Below are positions 60,672 through 64,000 of a DNA stretch of 64,000 nucleotides, piece after piece (positions within the stretch are counted from its first letter, which is position 1; each line of letters opens with the position of its first letter). The stretch is from Balanoglossus misakiensis (lineage: Eukaryota; Hemichordata): assembly GCA_040954595.2 (NCBI GenBank), contig CM082595.2:4278001-4342000 (forward strand), read 5' to 3'. The position numbers were made by a program, and so were the translations under genes. The notes under the pieces were generated by a model. The model was not told the origin of the DNA, ran no database searches, and saw nothing but the letters and a program-made list of their open reading frames with translations.

Positions 60672-61390
60672 TTAAAGTTGACCTATAGCCTCTTGGTACT
60701 CTGTGTGACTGTTTTGACTATGACATTTGATCAGGTGTTCCGACATTCCGGACCAATCAGAGCCAAGTATCTCAGCTAGTGGCCACAACGAAAGAAATGA
60801 ACCGTGGTCAATAATTAACATATAAATACCAGACTCTGGTATTAATTACATTTACATAAAGGCAAAAATTAGCAACCCCGGCACTTCCCAACCATAGGCA
60901 CAGTCAGCCATTGTCTGCAAAACCGCTGAACTGGTGCGTCCACGAAGGCAGATACATTTGAATATTTTGGAGAAGCGACTTGCAAGACTAGAGGGCGTTG
61001 AACGTGAACTGACGTGCAAGCACACAGGTAAATAGACCCGAGTACTTTCTCCAACATATTTTGACGGCAACTGCGAATTTACGAGTTCATCATGCGTTGT
61101 ACGCGAAACACTTGAGTTGAAACGCGCTTTGCCTATGTCTCTCATATTGCGTGCAGTTTCATTAATCCCTGCAGGGGCCATCTGATGTTCTCGTACATGT
61201 ACTAAGCCGTGTGCAGCGACACACAGTGTTGTCATATTTTAGATGTGTAAAGGCGGATGGGGGAACTTCCGCGAGCCGCAACCTGGGCCCTTCTTTAACC
61301 AAGGCACCTACGGCCCTGACACTCCCCTTTATCTAACGCTTCCCTCCGTTAATGGTTACCTCTCTGTTTTGACCTAGCAGACCAATCGCC
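60672..61390. other. Intergenic region between the two sulfotransferases
   Basis: Holds the 5' region of sulfotransferase 2. From about 61,136 it is similar to 58,635 onward (CATATTGC...TTTCATTAATC), so the duplication reached about 220-255 bases upstream of the start codon. No other gene seen. Confidence 0.6.
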
Positions 61391-61481
61391 ATGTCGTCTC
61401 CGACCACATCATACCTCAAAGTGATATTCTTCCTACTACTGGCTATAGTTGGAGTGAACATAACGTTATACAACCTTAAAG
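61391..61481 (+). CDS. Sulfotransferase 2 exon 1: signal anchor
   Basis: MSSPTTSYLK then the anchor, ending CTTAAAG|GTACAG in phase 1, the same length as in copy 1. Confidence 0.87.
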
Positions 61482-62752
61482 GTACAGATAAGGGAAGAAC
61501 CGTTTGATTTCTGGGGGTGGGGGATTTTTGGCGTGTCAGCCATGTTTACAGTTACTGGTACAGCAACTTTATTTCTATTGCCAGTCCAACTTTTTATCTC
61601 GATGATTGCAGAATTTGTTTTCCCTCCCTACCATCTATTTCTCATTCATTGAAGGCGTTCCTTATTAAACTGTACCACAGGTATTTCAATCGAAGTCAAG
61701 TTCGGACAGAAAACCGAGAAGAGAGAGATTACGACGACAGCTGCCGATTTGTTGCAGACACAATTGGAGGCTATGAAGGTGCGTATCTCGTGGTCGAAAT
61801 TTCATCTTTTGGCGCAAGAAAAGTATTGTTTACAATGGCAATCCAGTACAGGTAAACTGGTTATGAAAATGTGTACAATGTAATTATCTACAAGAACTAA
61901 CAAGATCTCTTCCACCAACAGACTACGACAGAGCCCAATGACGAGAACAGACTACGCAGAAGGAAACTGCTATTCGACAGAGGCTGCCGCGGACATACAA
62001 ATCACAGCTACGTCCCTACATACAGCTACATCACGGTGGATGAACAACACAAGATGATGATTTGCATGGTCCCCAAGATCGGCTCAAGTAATTGGAAACG
62101 CGCGTTACTGATGCTGACTGGAAACTATACCTCAGACGACGTGAGGTTCTGGCCAGCTCTGAATGACGTCTCAAAGTTTTATAAAAAGCTGATCAATTAC
62201 AGAGATCCAACAAGAAGTCAACTTTTGAATAACTATACCAAGATTGTTTTTGTACGACATCCGTTTTCGAGATTCCTCTCCGGATATTTGAATAAAATAT
62301 CGACGGTGAAGCTCAGCGAGAACAGGCAAGGGTTGCCCATATACAAGAACTTCAAAAACGTCACAGGAATCTCAACAGAATATGTTCAGTTCAAGGATTT
62401 TGTGAAGTACATGATTTTGAGGGAAGACCCACCTGACTCTTGGAATGAACACTTCAAGCCGGTGTATTACGTCTGCGCCCTGTGTCACGTGCAGTATGAC
62501 GTCATCGGCCACCTGGAAACAATTGGTGAAGATGGGCGTTACGTTTTGAATGAAGTTGGAGCCGATTTCGTGTTCCCGACGAACCAGCCGAAGACGTCAC
62601 AAGGACTGTCTTACAGCTCCAAGACAGACGCCATGCAAAAGTATTTCAGTGACATTAGTAAAGATGAAATAAAACAATTGTATCGGATATACGAGATGGA
62701 TTTCAAATTATTCGGTTTCACGGTACCAGAATACATGAATGTTACAGTGTAG
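61391..62752 (+). CDS. Carbohydrate sulfotransferase 2 (HNK-1/CHST8-14 family), three exons
   Basis: Tandem paralogue of the previous gene, with the same Golgi topology and expected PAPS-dependent reaction. Exons 61391-61481, 61681-61778 and 61922-62752 join in phases 1 and 0 to 339 residues. The signal anchor is VIFFLLLAIVGVNITLY. The 5'-phosphosulfate loop is VPKIGSSNWKR, the 3'-phosphate site is IVFVRHPFSRFLSGY, and the CALCHVQYDVIGHLETIGED block is intact. An in-frame TGA 21 bases before the ATG supports this start. The strongest conservation with copy 1 is around the PAPS sites and VTGISTEYVQFKDFVKYMIL. The stem and the stretch after YVLNEVG differ most, where acceptor specificity may have diverged. 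Exon 2 is six codons longer than in copy 1. Confidence 0.93.
61681..61778 (+). CDS. Sulfotransferase 2 exon 2: stem
   Basis: GISIEVKFGQKTEKREITTT then AADLLQTQLEAMK. Acceptor TGTACCACAG|GT, donor ATGAAG|GTGCGT. Confidence 0.85.
61922..62752 (+). CDS. Sulfotransferase 2 exon 3: catalytic domain
   Basis: 276 codons, exactly the same length as exon 3 of copy 1, from TTTEPNDENRL to TAG. Acceptor TCCACCAACAG|ACT. Confidence 0.95.
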   Translation, partial: TTTEPNDENRLRRRKLLFDRGCRGHTNHSYVPTYSYITVDEQHKMMICMVPKIGSSNWKRALLMLTGNYTSDDVRFWPALNDVSKFYKKLINYRDPTRSQLLNNYTKIVFVRHPFSRFLSGYLNKISTVKLSENRQGLPIYKNFKNVTGISTEYVQFKDFVKYMILREDPPDSWNEHFKPVYYVCALCHVQYDVIGHLETIGEDGRYVLNEVGADFVFPTNQPKTSQGLSYSSKTDAMQKYFSDISKDEIKQLYRIYEMDFKLFGFTVPEYMNVTV

Positions 62753-62823
62753 AGATTTTGTACCAGGCGCATGCGCGGTGTTATTAAACCAACTGTAGAA
62801 TGCTGGAAAACCAAGCTCTCTTA

Positions 62824-62829
62824 AATAAA
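62824..62829 (+). promoter_or_regulatory. Candidate polyadenylation signal, sulfotransferase 2
   Basis: AATAAA about 72 bases after the stop. Confidence 0.6.
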
Positions 62830-63441
62830 GGGAATTGTACAAGTTCAGTTTATTTGTAAAGACTACAAAATCCACTGTCGTTACGAAGACTGTGACCCAG
62901 TGTATTCCTTGACTTTTAATTTATTCGCGAGGTGTGCATACGCATACAAGCCAGTCCTGGGATAAAGACATTCTTGCATTAACCATTGACACTAGAAATG
63001 TCTAATACATGTATATGCATAAATTTACACATCGATAAACGTTAGTAGCATATCCCCATAATTTGACCACAAGGGGGCGCTGTTCAACAGAGCTTGGATG
63101 TTCAGCAGGTCAGAAGTGAAACATTATTTCAGGGCTGAAATTTAGCATTTAAATGTACACATCAGTCAGCTTCTATACAACAGAAGCCAGTTTTATTTCG
63201 CATACAACTAATACACATGTAACAAATCGCAAAACCTAATAATCAGGTGCTGTATTAAAATAACTGTGCAAGTTCCAATATATGTAATTTTAACCTTTTT
63301 TTAAAGACGCAACCTGTTTTGGGCATCAAAACAAGTTTGTTGAACTTATGTGACAATCTGAGACTCCATTATGTACATCCAGGGCTCGACTAAACTGAGA
63401 CCCTCGGCGAAAAAGCTACCTTGGACAAACTCCAGTGCATA
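62830..63441. other. Convergent intergenic region
   Basis: Between the 3' ends of sulfotransferase 2 (plus) and the calcyphosin-like gene (minus). Contains a minus-strand AATAAA at 63,192-63,197. No gene seen. Confidence 0.55.
63192..63197 (-). promoter_or_regulatory. Candidate polyadenylation signal, calcyphosin-like gene
   Basis: AATAAA on the minus strand about 245 bases past the stop at 63,442. Confidence 0.4.
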
Positions 63442-63614
63442 CTACACTCCCCAACAATTCTTCATCATATCAGCGAAATTCTGATCGTTGTCGATGCCCA
63501 GACTGAGTCCCTCGTAGTAGTCTTCAAAGTCAATGAACGTCACTTGGCCAGACCGCTTGCAATGGGCAAAGGAGTCCAACAGACTATTGAGTACTTCCTG
63601 TTCACCTGCCTGAC
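63442..63614 (-). CDS. Calcyphosin-like terminal exon
   Basis: Acceptor GTTTTTACAG|GT, ending in CWGV and a TAG stop. Carries the degenerate last EF-hand. Confidence 0.75.
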
Positions 63615-63843
63615 CTGTAAAAACAACCAATCAGAAACACTGGGTTGGCGATGGTGTGGCACTATCACCAGGGTTACCACAGAGGGAAATTAATCTCCCC
63701 TAATATAAAGACACATTTAACCCTTTCATGCATGTTCATTGTATACCTGCTATAACTTGAGGATGTTTCCTTGCTGTGTAGAACTTCTTAATATCATTAA
63801 AGTTGATTTCTCCCGTCTTGTTTGCGTCAATTTTCTGAAAGAC
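63442..63843 (-). CDS. Calcyphosin-like EF-hand protein, last two exons (5' end outside window)
   Basis: Calcium-binding protein fragment. Exons 63747-63843 and 63442-63614 join in phase 1 (GCAG|GT) to about 89 C-terminal residues: VFQKIDANKTGEINFNDIKK, FYTARKHPQVIAG, then GEQEVLNSLLDSF and a C-terminus ending FADMMKNCWGV. The first loop, DANKTGEINFND, is a near-canonical EF-hand with D instead of E at position 12. The second (HCKRSGQVTFID) lacks the first acidic ligand and probably binds calcium poorly. The YxARKHP segment between the hands and the FxxMMxxxW end match calcyphosin and calcyphosin-like proteins. It is truncated by the window edge: the two N-terminal EF-hands expected for the family are missing. 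It could be another EF-hand relative. Confidence 0.75.
63747..63843 (-). CDS. Calcyphosin-like penultimate exon
   Basis: Acceptor CCCCTTTTCAG|GTC, donor GCAG|GTATAC (phase 1). Encodes EF-hand loop DANKTGEINFND. Confidence 0.75.
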
Positions 63844-64000
63844 CTGAAAAGGGGAAAGTTGAATGTCAAGTGGACGGCAAATATTTCAGTATATGCTTGT
63901 ATCTTTTCTCTCTCTCTCTCTCAGCTCTACAAATGTGTTAAAGGAAATCAAAAATAACTGAGTGAATGTGATTCACATGAAATGAGAATAATTGCTTAGG

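Noticed and set aside
60852-61235. 127-codon minus-strand frame between the sulfotransferases
   Set aside because: Overlaps the duplicated upstream region of sulfotransferase 2 and has no family resemblance or counterpart upstream of copy 1.

Overview
This is a eukaryotic, almost certainly animal, window. Genes are split by GT/AG introns of about 0.2-6 kb. The protein families are metazoan: a doublecortin/EMAP fusion, Golgi HNK-1-type carbohydrate sulfotransferases and a calcyphosin-like EF-hand protein. Abundant ATGT and GATT microsatellites, small MITEs and tandem sulfotransferases suggest a marine invertebrate. A lancelet, or another invertebrate deuterostome, is my best guess, but it is inference.

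Positions 1-35,085 form one giant inverted-repeat structure. Two nearly identical arms of about 0.5 kb (about 1-550 and 33,965-34,485, plus a detached 26-bp match at 35,060-35,085) enclose roughly 33 kb of an AT-rich 87-bp satellite. The satellite is in one orientation from about 602 to 10,920 (about 118 monomers). It flips at a perfect 50-bp palindrome next to a 77-bp unique core, and runs in the opposite orientation to about 33,917 (about 263 monomers). A short, degenerate, counter-oriented monomer sits at each outer edge, inside the inverted repeat. A 100-N assembly gap (26,037-26,136) lies in the right array. No genes are seen here; the repeated 29-residue reading frames come from the 87-bp period.

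Positions 35,321-57,562 (minus strand) carry a complete 17-exon DCX-EMAP gene: N-terminal region, two doublecortin domains, proline-rich linker, HELP motif and EML-type WD40 repeats to a stop. The exon phases join into a 1,309-residue protein. A second possible first coding exon (51,120-51,269) would give an isoform with a different N-terminus. The introns hold microsatellites, a 109-bp snapback MITE with a 9-bp target duplication, and a SINE-like tail.

Positions 58,857-62,752 (plus strand) carry two tandem three-exon carbohydrate sulfotransferase genes (333 and 339 residues), each a type II membrane protein with intact PAPS-binding motifs. They begin divergently from the DCX-EMAP 5' end across 1.3 kb. 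An 86-bp piggyBac-like MITE lies in intron 2 of the first copy only.

Positions 63,442-63,843 (minus strand) hold the last two exons of a calcyphosin-like EF-hand gene, convergent with the second sulfotransferase. Its 5' part is outside the window. The three gene families have no evident shared pathway; the tandem sulfotransferases are the only pair likely to have related functions.
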